The notes under the pieces: generated by a model
The model's database searches: none
The model's input: the letters and a program-made list of their open reading frames with translations, nothing else
Told to the model about the DNA's origin: nothing
Origin: Alphaproteobacteria bacterium
Lineage (GTDB): Bacteria > Pseudomonadota > Alphaproteobacteria > Rhodobacterales > Rhodobacteraceae
Direction of reading: 5' to 3'
DNA length: 20,583 nt
Assembly: GCA_024277955.1 (NCBI GenBank)
Contig: JAJRUE010000145.1
Span: 1-20,583 of the forward strand
Program-made: the position numbers and the translations under genes
In this document: positions 7,166 to 14,330 of the stretch, in pieces
How positions within the stretch are numbered: the first letter of the stretch is position 1
Layout of the letters: every line of letters begins with the position of its first letter

Positions 7166-7795
7166 TCAGAGCTGGCCGGGATCGCCGGGTCCAGCTTCGG
7201 AATACAACCCCAGCCCCTCCAGGGTCAGCGCCGTGCCCGACCAGACCAGCTCTTCGTCGCGCACCACCTTGGACACCACCGAAAGCCCCGCCAGCAGGTT
7301 CTGCACCGCCAGCGCCAGCGCCCGGGTATCGGTGTCGGACGGGATTTCGCCGCGCGCCCGGGCCCAGTCCAGCAGCTGACGGATATGGTCGAGCGACCCC
7401 AGCAGCGCCTCGGCCAGCAGCGCGGCAATCTGGTCGCCCGCCGCATCGCTGCGGCACCGGTCGGCAACCCCGTTGATCACCAGACAGCCGCGCGCCTGCC
7501 GATCCGCGGCGCGAACCCGGCAGATTTCGCGAAACACCGCGGTCAGCAGCGGGCGGATCGGTGTTTGCGGGCCGGCGTCGCGCAGCGGTCGGTCGGGGCT
7601 TTGGGCGAAATATCGCTCCAACACCGTTTCGAACAGCGCTTCGCGGCTGCCGAAGGCGTTGTAAAAGCTGGACCGGGTGATCCCCAGCTTTTCCGACAGG
7701 GCCTTGACCGAGGCAGGGCCGAACCCGGCGCGCCAGACCTCTTGCATCACCGTTTCGATAGCCTGGTCGCGGTCGAATTTCGAGGGACGGCCCAT
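7166..7795 (-). CDS. TetR/AcrR-family transcriptional regulator
   Basis: A 209-residue one-component repressor. The N-terminus MGRPSKFDRDQAIETVMQ leads into a TetR helix-turn-helix at about residues 29-50 (VKALSEKLGITRSSFYNAFG), followed by SREALFETVLERYF. The C-terminal ligand domain has LVINGVADRC, usual for the subgroup with a TetR_C_11-like domain. The ATG at 7795 has a GAGG ribosome site. The gene is divergent from a DUF1330 gene, and the 113 bp between them hold two near-identical operator-like sites, so it most likely represses itself and that neighbour. The ligand is unknown. Since the target gene is broken, the regulator may be left without its original partner. Confidence 0.88.
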   Translation of the reverse strand: MGRPSKFDRDQAIETVMQEVWRAGFGPASVKALSEKLGITRSSFYNAFGSREALFETVLERYFAQSPDRPLRDAGPQTPIRPLLTAVFREICRVRAADRQARGCLVINGVADRCRSDAAGDQIAALLAEALLGSLDHIRQLLDWARARGEIPSDTDTRALALAVQNLLAGLSVVSKVVRDEELVWSGTALTLEGLGLYSEAGPGDPGQL

Positions 7796-7824
7796 GCGGC
7801 CTCACTTTCTTGTGAACGGCAATA

Positions 7825-7846
7825 TTTGTTCATGTGTGGACAAAAC
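7825..7846. promoter_or_regulatory. TetR operator-like site 1
   Basis: The palindrome TTTGT-t-CA-tgtg-TG-g-ACAAA occupies 7825-7844, between the divergent TetR and DUF1330 genes. The 22-bp stretch is repeated with two changes 35 bp further on. Position and symmetry fit TetR binding. Confidence 0.6.
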
Positions 7847-7857
7847 CACGGGATACT

Positions 7858-7881
7858 GTTTTGTTCATGTGTGTTCAAAAC
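7858..7881. promoter_or_regulatory. TetR operator-like site 2
   Basis: GTTTTG-N12-CAAAAC with further paired CA/TG inside. The 22-bp core from 7860 differs from site 1 only at two adjacent bases (TT in place of GA). It lies 27 bp before the DUF1330 start codon. Confidence 0.6.
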
Positions 7882-7908
7882 AAGTCGACTGTCAAGAAAG
7901 GATAGGTC

Positions 7909-8172
7909 ATGCCTGCATTTTTCGTTTCCCGCGCGGTGGTGAAAGACGCCGCGGAAATGGAAGAATACGCCACCAGGGCGACCGAAACGCTCAGGGCGCA
8001 CGGGGCCGAGCCGCTGTTGCGCGGCGGCCTGGCCGAGGCGCTGTTGGGCGAGGCCGCGCCGCATGGGGCCGGGGTTGTCCGGTTCGCCGACATGGCATCG
8101 AATCCCAGTCGAAATCCAGGCCCACCGCAGCGCCCAGCGCCGGCGCGTCGGGGCCCGAGATCCTGGCGCTGA
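7909..8172 (+). pseudogene. DUF1330-family protein, truncated at its C-terminus
   Basis: The frame starts at ATG 7909 behind AAGGA and encodes a DUF1330 (dimeric alpha/beta barrel-like) N-terminus: MPAFFVSRAVVKDAAEMEEY, then LRAHGAEPLLRGG and VVRFADMA. Family members are about 95-100 residues, and after residue 62 should continue with an A-rich helix and a Y/F-S-P-x-Y segment. Instead the DNA from about 8096 is the antisense of an ABC ATPase gene, and the frame runs on for 25 meaningless proline/arginine-rich residues to a stop at 8172. The last strand and helix of the fold are lost, so the product is probably non-functional. Its divergent TetR gene is intact. Confidence 0.7.
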
Positions 8173-8638
8173 TCACCTGCCCGTCGGGCAGTTCCAGCCG
8201 CAGGTAGACTTCGCCGCCCATGTGTTCGCGGGTGCGCACCACCGCCTGGGCGATGCCGGTTCCCGCCTCGGTGATGCGCAGCTGGTCCGGGCGGATGCCC
8301 AGCAAGGCGCAGCGCCCCGCCAGGTCGTGCAGCGCGTCCGGCGGCGTCAGCGCGATGCCCCCGGCCAGCAGCGTGCCATCGCCCTGGTGCGAAACCTCGA
8401 ATATGTTCATCTGGGGCGAACCGATGAATTCGGCCACGAACCGGTTTGCCGGGCGATTGTAGAGGCCCAGCGGCGTGTCGTATTGTTCGATCCGCCAGCC
8501 GTTCATCACCGCGATCCGGTCGGCCATGGTCATCGCCTCGACCTGATCATGGGTGACGTAGATGGTGGTGATGTCGTGCGACTGGTGGAACCGGGTCAGT
8601 TCGGCGCGCATCTCTACGCGCAGCTTGGCGTCGAGGTT
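8096..8638 (-). pseudogene. UgpC/MalK-type sugar ABC ATPase fragment
   Basis: On the minus strand this encodes the back half of a carbohydrate (CUT1) importer ATPase: NLDAKLRVEMR (the D-loop region right after Walker B), TTIYVTHDQVEAMTMADRI with the H-loop histidine, YNRPANRFVAEFIGSPQMN, and the regulatory TOBE part ending VGLDFDWDSM. The first 160 or so residues, with Walker A, signature and Walker B, are missing, and so is the last strand. There is no start codon at the upstream end: homology stops exactly before NLDAK at about 8638 and runs into EamA sequence on the opposite strand. At the other end it meets the DUF1330 gene. It cannot be an active ATPase. No stop or frameshift occurs inside, so the loss looks recent. 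Confidence 0.75.
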
Positions 8639-8641
8639 CAG

Positions 8642-9046
8642 GGCGGCTTTCTGGTGCTGGCGGTGGGGCTGCTGGTGGGGCTGGCCGGGGTGATGGGGGC
8701 GTCTTCGCTGCTGCTGGCCTTTCACCTGATCGCCACCGCGGGTGCGGTGTTCTACAGCCAGAGCGCCTATACCATGACCATCGCTGGGGTGCTCTGGGGG
8801 ATGCTGCTGCTGAACGAGGAACTTTCGGTGCTGGCCTGGATCGCTTTTGCGGTGATCGCCGTGGGCATGTATCTGGTCGAACCCAAGTCCAGCAACGAAA
8901 AGCTGGTGATCCGGCGGGCCTTCAACAACGGTGGCGGGACTGACGGCGGGTCCGGGTCGGTGGTCAGGTCGGGATCTGGGGGCGGGCCGGCAAACCGCCC
9001 CGCGAACGTCCCCGCGCAATCCGGCGAGGCAAAAGATGTCGTTTGA
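8642..9046 (+). pseudogene. EamA/DMT transporter remnant (C-terminal helices)
   Basis: The plus frame encodes a hydrophobic segment LVLAVGLLVGLAGVMG resembling the end of the first EamA domain, joined directly to SSLLLAFHLIATAGAVFYSQ and TIAGVLWGMLLLNEELS, the last part of the second EamA domain, ending with LVEPKSSNEK. A full EamA protein has ten helices and about 290 residues; here only about four remain. The tail after LVEPK is a glycine/serine-rich low-complexity extension to a stop at 9044-9046. The frame is open further upstream to 8063, but that part is antisense to the ATPase fragment. The stop overlaps the start of the response-regulator gene by 11 nt, so the two genes were probably co-transcribed. 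Confidence 0.65.
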
Positions 9047-9866
9047 CCGGGCGGTTGCGGCCGAAACCGAAACGGCGCCGCCGGCGCGTATCCTGATTGT
9101 CGACGACAACAGCCTTGGCCGGCTCAAGCTCCGCAAGGCGGTGGAAACCCTGGGCCACCAGGGCATCGAGGCCGGCGGCGTCGAAACGGTCCTGGCGCAG
9201 CAGGCGCAGGGCGGTTTCGCCGCCGTGCTGCTGGACATCGTGATGCCGGACATGGACGGTTTCGAAGTGCTGCAACAGCTCAAGGCCGACCCCGAGCTGC
9301 GCCATTTGCCGGTGATCATGATCACCGCGCTCGACGACGACATCGACAACATCGTGCGCGCCATCGGGCTGGGGGCCGAAGACTACCTGCCCAAGGATTT
9401 CGAACTGGTGCTGCTGTCGGCGCGGCTTGGGGCCTCGCTCGAACGAAAGCGGCTGCACGACGCCCAGCAGGAATATTACGGCCGCATCGAAAAGCTGATT
9501 TCGGCGGCCCAGGTGCTGGAGGCGGGCAGCTATTCGCCCGACGACCTGGACCTCGACGACCCGGCGCGCAGAAACGACCCGCTGGGCCGGCTGGCGGCGG
9601 TGTTCCGCGGCCTTTCGCAAGAGCTTTACGACCGGGAAAGACGCGCCGATCTGACGGTGCGCACCATGGTCGCCAGCGCAGGCGGCGTGTTCGCTAGCCA
9701 GATCGGCTATGCGCAGATGCTTGCCGGGATCGTCTGGGGCATGCTGTTGCTGGACGAACGCCTGTCGATCGGCGCCTGGGCCGCCATCGGGCTGGTGATC
9801 GTCGGGTTCTGGCTGGTCGAGCCCCGGCGCGCAAACGAGGTCTTTCGCGCAAGGCTGGACCTGTAG
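9036..9866 (+). CDS. Response regulator receiver fused to the C-terminal helices of an EamA transporter
   Basis: A 276-residue product. Residues 17-125 are a complete receiver domain: acidic pair D23/D24 in ILIVDDN, phospho-acceptor D67 in LLDIVMPDMDG, T97, and K120 in YLPKDFE. A helical linker (about 128-205, LERKRLHDAQQEYYGRIEKL and DPLGRLAAVFRGLSQELYDRE) follows. From about residue 210 the sequence becomes VASAGGVFASQIGY and GIVWGMLLLDERLS, then GLVIVGFWLVEPRR, the last two helices of an EamA (DMT) transporter. This tail is paralogous to the EamA remnant just upstream. Either it is the result of an in-frame deletion in a larger receiver-transporter protein or between two genes, or it is a real membrane-anchored receiver. 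ATG 9036 was chosen because the receiver begins soon after; earlier in-frame codons lie in the neighbour gene's tail. Confidence 0.75.
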   Translation: MSFDRAVAAETETAPPARILIVDDNSLGRLKLRKAVETLGHQGIEAGGVETVLAQQAQGGFAAVLLDIVMPDMDGFEVLQQLKADPELRHLPVIMITALDDDIDNIVRAIGLGAEDYLPKDFELVLLSARLGASLERKRLHDAQQEYYGRIEKLISAAQVLEAGSYSPDDLDLDDPARRNDPLGRLAAVFRGLSQELYDRERRADLTVRTMVASAGGVFASQIGYAQMLAGIVWGMLLLDERLSIGAWAAIGLVIVGFWLVEPRRANEVFRARLDL

Positions 9867-9959
9867 CCAGCAGGCCGCCGGCCAAGCTTGCCACGGCCCG
9901 CGCCCCCCCCGGCGCCGCCTTTCTTGCCCCCTGGCGTGGCCCCGCCGCCGCACCAGGGC

Positions 9960-10976
9960 TCAGCCGTCCGGCGGAAGCCTCCGGGTGCGCAGCCAGTGCG
10001 CCAGCAGCGCCAGCGTGGCGGGGCTGTCGACGATCCCGAGATGTCCGGCGCCGGGCACCAGCCGGTAGCCGCCCGAACCGGTATGGGCGCGAAACAGCGA
10101 TTCATAGGCCGGGGCGACAAAGGCTTCGTCGCTTTCGCCGGCCAGCAGCACGAAGGGCCGGGTCAGGCGCGCCAGATCCGACCGATACCTGGCCCGTGGC
10201 GCGAAACCGGCGTTCAGCCGGTAACTGTAGGTGAGCGTCGCGGTGTCCCCCAGGGGGCCGTCCAGAACGCTGCGCGGCATGGCGAAACTGATCACCGGCA
10301 GGCCGTTGAGCGCGGTGATGCCAAAGGCGTTCAGGATCGACAGCCCGACCAGCCGGCGGATCGCCGGGCGCGCCCAGCCGCCGGACTTCGGGCGCGTGGT
10401 CGGGGCCCGGTGGTGCACATATGGCGCCAACAGCACAAAGCCGTCCGCCTTGTGGCCGAATTTTCCGCCCGCAAAGCGGATCACGAAGCCGCCGCCCGAC
10501 GAATGCCCGCCCAGGATCACCTCGCGCCCCTGCCCCGCAACGTCGATCAGCGCGGCGATGTCGGACTCCATCTGGCCGATATGGTCGACATCGCCCCGGC
10601 GTTCGGGGGATGGGCCGTGGCCGCGCATGTCCGGGGTGATCACCTCGGCGACATCCTGGGCGGCAAGCGCGCTTGCAAGCCGGTGAAACTGCATCGAATG
10701 CCAGCCCGACCCGTGCACCAGGATCACCAGCGGGCGCGCCGGCGAGCGCGCCGGGTAGCGCCGGAACGCGATCGGACTGTCGCCCGCCACGCCCCGGCGG
10801 CCCAGCGCGGGCAGATCGTCGGGGAATTGCGCCAGCGTATCGAACCGCAGCCCCTCGCCCGGCGCGGACGGCACGTATTTCGCGCTTTGCGAGATCACCA
10901 GCGCCAGCGCCACCGCAACCGTGGCCAGCGCCGAGCCCGCGCCCGCATAGAAGAGTTGCAGCCAGAAAGCATCCAT
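9960..10976 (-). CDS. Alpha/beta hydrolase with N-terminal membrane anchor
   Basis: A 338-residue hydrolase. Residues about 9-30 (YAGAGSALATVAVALALVIS) form one transmembrane helix or uncleaved signal, so the catalytic domain is probably membrane-tethered. The fold shows the oxyanion segment VILVHGSGWHS (84-94), the nucleophile elbow GGHSSGGG with Ser159, the acid Asp283 in LLAGESDEAF and His312 in VPGAGHLG, giving a complete Ser-Asp-His triad. A TPDMRGHGPS loop is typical of lysophospholipase- or esterase-like members. It lies 8 nt after the MDR oxidoreductase gene on the same strand and is probably co-transcribed with it. The substrate is unknown; acyl-ester or lactone hydrolysis would be reasonable, but that is inference. 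Confidence 0.85.
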   Translation of the reverse strand: MDAFWLQLFYAGAGSALATVAVALALVISQSAKYVPSAPGEGLRFDTLAQFPDDLPALGRRGVAGDSPIAFRRYPARSPARPLVILVHGSGWHSMQFHRLASALAAQDVAEVITPDMRGHGPSPERRGDVDHIGQMESDIAALIDVAGQGREVILGGHSSGGGFVIRFAGGKFGHKADGFVLLAPYVHHRAPTTRPKSGGWARPAIRRLVGLSILNAFGITALNGLPVISFAMPRSVLDGPLGDTATLTYSYRLNAGFAPRARYRSDLARLTRPFVLLAGESDEAFVAPAYESLFRAHTGSGGYRLVPGAGHLGIVDSPATLALLAHWLRTRRLPPDG

Positions 10977-10984
10977 GGCGGCGC

Positions 10985-11962
10985 TCAGTGGCGGACGGAA
11001 ATCACGAGATTTCCGCGCTTGTGGCCGTTTTCGACATAGGCATGGGCGGCACGGATTTCCTCGAGCGGATATGAACGGTCGATCACCGGCACCAGCTTGC
11101 CCGACACGACCAGGTCTTTCAACAGGTTCATGTCGGCGGTCTTGAGCGCGTCCTTGCGCAGGCCGGTGGCGGTCATCCGCGCCCGCCCGGTCGCGCCGAA
11201 CATCCGAAACAGCGGCGCCAGCAGGATCGACGGATCCGGGATCGTGGTCATAAAGATGCCGCCGCGCGCCAGGGCCCGGCGGGCGCGCGGGAACGAAGAC
11301 TTGCCGACCGTGTCAAAGATCACGTCATAGCGCGCCGCCGCCTGCGAAAACTCGACCTTCGTGTAGTCGACCACATGCGCCGCCCCCAGATCGTGCACCA
11401 TGTCGACATTGGCGCCGCTGCACAGCCCGGTGACCTCGGCCCCCATCGCGGCGGCCAGTTGCACCGCGTAGGAGCCGATCGAGCCGGACGCGCCGATGAT
11501 CAGGATGGTCTGGCCAGCTTTCAGCCCGGCGGTGTCGCGCAGATAGGCCAGCGCGGTCAGCGCGCCGTTGTCGATCACCGCGGCTTCGGCGAAATCCATT
11601 TCGTCCGGCATCCGGACGATGGCGGCGTCCTGCGACATGGCGATGAACTGGCAATGCGCCCCGAAACCGCCCGGCGCCGCGGCGAACACCCGGTCGCCCG
11701 GCGCGAACCGGGTCACGCGGTCGCCGACCTCGACCACCACGCCCGACAATTCGGTGCCAAGCACGGCTTTTCTGGGGCGCGTCAGGCCGGTGAACAGCCG
11801 CGCGAGCTTCGGCGCGCCGGCGCGAAACGCGGTGTCGACCTGGGTCACCGAGGTGGCCATGATCTTGACCAGCAGTTCGTTTTTCGAGGGAACCGGCGTG
11901 GGAATGTCGCTGATGGTCAAAACGTCGGGGGCGCCGTAGCGGTCATAGGTGGCGGCTTTCAT
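10985..11962 (-). CDS. Zinc-independent MDR-family NAD(P)-dependent oxidoreductase (quinone-reductase-like)
   Basis: A 325-residue medium-chain dehydrogenase/reductase. The N-terminal GroES-like domain contains MKAATYDRYGAPDVL and VLGTELSGVVVEVG. The Rossmann domain contains the nucleotide-binding loop IIGASGSIGSYAVQLA (residues about 155-170), and VDYTKVEFSQ and FDTVGKSSF follow. The catalytic and structural zinc cysteine sets are absent, which places it with quinone oxidoreductase/enoyl reductase-like members that use NADPH. The ATG at 11962 has an AAGGAAAT ribosome site. The alpha/beta hydrolase follows after 8 nt. The function is generic; the actual substrate (quinone, enal or alkenone) is not visible. 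Confidence 0.87.
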   Translation of the reverse strand: MKAATYDRYGAPDVLTISDIPTPVPSKNELLVKIMATSVTQVDTAFRAGAPKLARLFTGLTRPRKAVLGTELSGVVVEVGDRVTRFAPGDRVFAAAPGGFGAHCQFIAMSQDAAIVRMPDEMDFAEAAVIDNGALTALAYLRDTAGLKAGQTILIIGASGSIGSYAVQLAAAMGAEVTGLCSGANVDMVHDLGAAHVVDYTKVEFSQAAARYDVIFDTVGKSSFPRARRALARGGIFMTTIPDPSILLAPLFRMFGATGRARMTATGLRKDALKTADMNLLKDLVVSGKLVPVIDRSYPLEEIRAAHAYVENGHKRGNLVISVRH

Positions 11963-12127
11963 GGTGATTTCCTTTTTGTGCTGGGCCGGGGCGGCCTTGT
12001 GGCGGTCCCTGGTGGCCAGCGGTTGATCGAAATGGGGTGAACGGCCATCCCGCCCGCCGGCGTCAAGACGCCTGGGGCCGGCGGGGATGGGAGGGTTTGG
12101 GGGCGCAAGGCTGTTGGCCGCGGGCGC

Positions 12128-12166
12128 CGGGCGCAGGTATCGGGTGCAGGCGCCGGGTGCAGGCGC
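12128..12166. repeat. 13-bp tandem repeat in the 240-bp gap 11963-12202
   Basis: The unit CGGGTGCAGGCGC occurs twice exactly (12141-12153 and 12154-12166), preceded by a degenerate copy at 12128-12140. The gap lies between the MDR start and the end of the DUF4386 remnant, so it should hold the promoter of the MDR-hydrolase pair; I see no convincing -35/-10. Nothing else stands out in it. Confidence 0.6.
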
Positions 12167-12202
12167 CGGGCCAAGCTGTCCGCCCCGCGCCCCGCGCCGC
12201 GT

Positions 12203-12664
12203 TCAATCGCTGATGCGCACCCCTCTGATCAGCAGATACAGGGCAAAGGCGAGCTCTGCGACGGTGACCAGGGTCAGCAGCGCCACCAGGGCGATATCCA
12301 ACCCGCCGCTGTCCAGCGCGATCAGCCGGGCGGCGCCCTGCCCCAGGTAGCCGAACGCGCCGACCAGCATCATCCAGCCCAGCAGGTGCGGCACCAGCTG
12401 CGAGCGCACGATCATGCCGCCCAGCGCCAGCAGGTGCAGCGCAAAAAACAGCTGCCAGACATACATGCCCATTTCATTGGCCCTGAAGAACCCGTAGGCA
12501 ACGGTTTCAAGCGTGGCCCGGTCGATGCCGCGCAAAACCTCGGCGCCGCTCAGCAGCAGCATCGGGGCGACGTTGAACAGCAGGTTGACCCCCATGATCA
12601 CCGCCATCGCCAGGCGCGCCAGGGCCGCGATCAGCGACAGTGACCCGCTGACCGGCGCGAACAT
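12203..12664 (-). pseudogene. DUF4386-like membrane protein lacking its N-terminus
   Basis: The protein has at least four hydrophobic helices: LSLIAALARLAMAVIMGVNL, YVWQLFFALHLLALGGMIV, LLGWMMLVGAFGYLGQGAAR and IALVALLTLVTVAELAFALY. The order and the HLLALG...GWMMLVGAFGYL pattern resemble DUF4386 proteins, which are about 220-235 residues with two or three more helices in front. Here homology begins at FLMFAPVSGSLSLI, the equivalent of the middle of the family. Upstream comes a polar stretch of about 30 residues (KSAAAIDRRQDLKHQR) with no resemblance and then the LysR promoter. An internal ATG at 12664 could start a 153-residue protein; the frame is open to 12760. I judge it a 5'-deleted remnant. 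Confidence 0.55.
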
Positions 12665-12731
12665 CAGGAAAGTCTGCCGTTGGTGTTTGAGGTCTTGCCG
12701 CCGGTCTATCGCGGCGGCGGACTTATTTGAA

Positions 12732-12768
12732 TTGACTAAATTTCGTGACTTGATATGCAATTTTGCAT
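12732..12768 (+). promoter_or_regulatory. Candidate promoter and operator of the LysR gene
   Basis: TTGACT at 12732-12737 is followed after 16 nt by TATGCA (12754-12759), a weak -10. The palindrome ATGCAA-TT-TTGCAT (12755-12768) overlaps it and contains two in-frame ATGs neither of which has a ribosome site. A LysR protein repressing its own promoter would fit this arrangement. Confidence 0.4.
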
Positions 12769-12781
12769 GGATTGGCGGGCG

Positions 12782-13678
12782 GTGAAATTCGACTGGAACC
12801 GGGCCCGGGCCTTTCTGGTGACGGCCGAAGAAGGGTCGCTGTCAGCGGCGGCCCGCGCGCTTGGGATGGCGCAACCGACACTTGGCCGCCAGGTCGATGC
12901 CCTGGAAAAGGAACTGAACGTGGTGCTGTTCGAACGGGTCGGGCGCGGGCTGACCCTGACGCCCAGCGGGCTCGACCTGCTGGACCACGTGCGCGCCATG
13001 GGCGAAGCGGCGGGACGGGTTTCGCTGGCGGCGGCGGGCCAGTCCCAGGCGATCGAAGGGCCGATCTGCATCGCCGCCAGCGAAACCTACGCCGAACACG
13101 TCCTGGCACCGATCGTGGCCGAGCTGCGCCGCGCCGAGCCGGGCATCACCGTCGAAATCATCGTGTCGAATTCTCCCAGCGACCTGCGGCGGCGCGAAGC
13201 CGATATCGCGATCCGAAATTTCCGCCCCACCGAACCGGACCTGATCGCGCGCAAGATCCGCGACGTGCCGGCGCGGCTCTATGCGACTCCGGGCTATCTC
13301 GAACGGATCGGCAACCCCAGGCTGCCCTATGACCTGCGCCACGCCGAGTTCATCAATGTCGAAAGCACCGGCGCGCTGATCAAGGGGTTGCGCGCGATGG
13401 GGATCGATGTCGGCGAAAGCAACTTTCCGGTGCTGACGGAAAACTACACGGTGATGTGGGCGCTGGTGAAACAGGGCGTCGGCATCGGCATTCTCGACGG
13501 CAACATCGGCGACGCCGAACCGCGGGTCAGGCGGGTGCTGCCCGACCTGGCGCCGCTGGTGTTCCCGATCTGGCTGGTGGCGCATCGCGAGGTCAACACC
13601 AGCCGCCGGGTCCGCCGGGTGTTCGACTTTCTGGCGGAAAGGCTGGCCCGGGCGCAAACCCCGATCACCCCGCAATAA
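12782..13678 (+). CDS. LysR-family transcriptional regulator
   Basis: A 298-residue regulator. The N-terminal winged helix-turn-helix reads FDWNRARAFLVTAEEGSLSAAARALG, then QPTLGRQVDALEKELNVVLFER and GLTLTPSG. The C-terminal part is the usual periplasmic-binding-like co-inducer domain (IEGPICIAASETYAEHVLAP, READIAIRNFRP, VKQGVGIGILDG). The start is ambiguous: in-frame ATGs at 12755 and 12767 lie in a palindrome, whereas GTG at 12782 has GGCGGGC before it and gives a start (KFDWNRARAFL) that matches the usual distance to the first helix; I chose 12782. Divergent from the DUF4386 remnant, which would be its natural first target. The effector is unknown. Confidence 0.85.
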   Translation: MKFDWNRARAFLVTAEEGSLSAAARALGMAQPTLGRQVDALEKELNVVLFERVGRGLTLTPSGLDLLDHVRAMGEAAGRVSLAAAGQSQAIEGPICIAASETYAEHVLAPIVAELRRAEPGITVEIIVSNSPSDLRRREADIAIRNFRPTEPDLIARKIRDVPARLYATPGYLERIGNPRLPYDLRHAEFINVESTGALIKGLRAMGIDVGESNFPVLTENYTVMWALVKQGVGIGILDGNIGDAEPRVRRVLPDLAPLVFPIWLVAHREVNTSRRVRRVFDFLAERLARAQTPITPQ

Positions 13679-13729
13679 CGCCGCGCGCCCGCCGGGGCCT
13701 GATCCGGGCACCCAATCCAGCCACTAGTT

Positions 13730-14224
13730 TCAGGCGCCGAATTTCGCCTTCAGCGCCGCTTCCACCGCCGGGGTCACGAATTTCGACACGTCGCCGCCAA
13801 GGCGGGCGATTTCCTTGACCAGTTTCGACGCGATCGCCTGGTGGCGCGCCTCGGCCATCAGAAACACGGTTTCGATCGAACTGTCGAGCGCCCGGTTCAT
13901 CCCGACCATCTGGTATTCGTATTCGAAATCGGCGACCGCGCGCAGCCCGCGCACGATGATCGTGGCGCCGACATCGCGGGCGCAGTCGATCAGCAGGTTC
14001 TCGAACGGATGCACGATGATCTCGGTGCCGGTGCTGGCGCACAGCTCGGCGCATTCGGTTTCGATCATCGCGACCCGTTCATCGAGCGAAAACAACGGCC
14101 CCTTGTCGCGGTTGATCGCAACTCCGATCACCAGCCGGTCGACCAGCACCGAAGCGCGCCCGATGATGTCGAGGTGACCATTGGTGATCGGATCGAAGGT
14201 GCCGGGATACAGGGCAATGCGCAT
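13730..14224 (-). CDS. coaD: Phosphopantetheine adenylyltransferase
   Basis: A 164-residue cytoplasmic enzyme that transfers AMP from ATP to 4'-phosphopantetheine, forming dephospho-CoA in the penultimate step of coenzyme A synthesis. The nucleotidyltransferase signature GTFDPITNGHLD lies at residues 8-19 with the T/HxGH histidine at 17. VRGLRAVADFEYEYQM at 91-106 carries the conserved RGLR and phosphopantetheine-binding region, and MAEARHQAIASKLVKE matches the ATP-binding loop, where the usual ISSS is replaced by IASK. The length matches bacterial CoaD. ATG 14224 follows a GGAGAG ribosome site; an open frame 13 codons earlier is not part of the family. It is convergent with the LysR gene, 51 bp apart. 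Confidence 0.96.
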   Translation of the reverse strand: MRIALYPGTFDPITNGHLDIIGRASVLVDRLVIGVAINRDKGPLFSLDERVAMIETECAELCASTGTEIIVHPFENLLIDCARDVGATIIVRGLRAVADFEYEYQMVGMNRALDSSIETVFLMAEARHQAIASKLVKEIARLGGDVSKFVTPAVEAALKAKFGA

Positions 14225-14300
14225 GGGGCTCTCCGTCGCTGCGGCGCGTGACTTGGCCGCCACGCAACATTATTGCGCCCCCGAATACAAGGCCATTCTT

Positions 14301-14330
14301 GCGCCAATCCGCGCCAATCCGCGCCAATCT
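14301..14330. repeat. 10-bp tandem repeat upstream of coaD
   Basis: Three consecutive copies of GCGCCAATCC, the last ending in T, lie 77 bp before the coaD start within the 177-bp gap. A short stem with arms GCACAG and CTGTGC (14369-14384) further right could end the CBS gene transcript but has no U-run. Confidence 0.75.

Noticed and set aside
8063..9046. Plus-strand open frame of 327 codons as one gene
   Set aside because: The part before 8642 is the reverse of the ATPase fragment; only the transporter tail is genuine.
7991..9364. Long minus-strand open frame of 457 codons
   Set aside because: Only 8096-8638 resembles a protein (UgpC C-terminal half); the rest is antisense to the response-regulator and EamA sequences and has no family resemblance.
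7909..9866. Insertion sequence causing the truncations
   Set aside because: No transposase fragment, terminal inverted repeats or target duplications are visible at the joins.
12128..12166. Iteron-type origin repeats
   Set aside because: Only two exact 13-bp units, no replication gene and no AT-rich unwinding region nearby.
14301..14330. CRISPR-like array
   Set aside because: The units are 10 bp with no spacers and no cas genes nearby; a simple tandem repeat.
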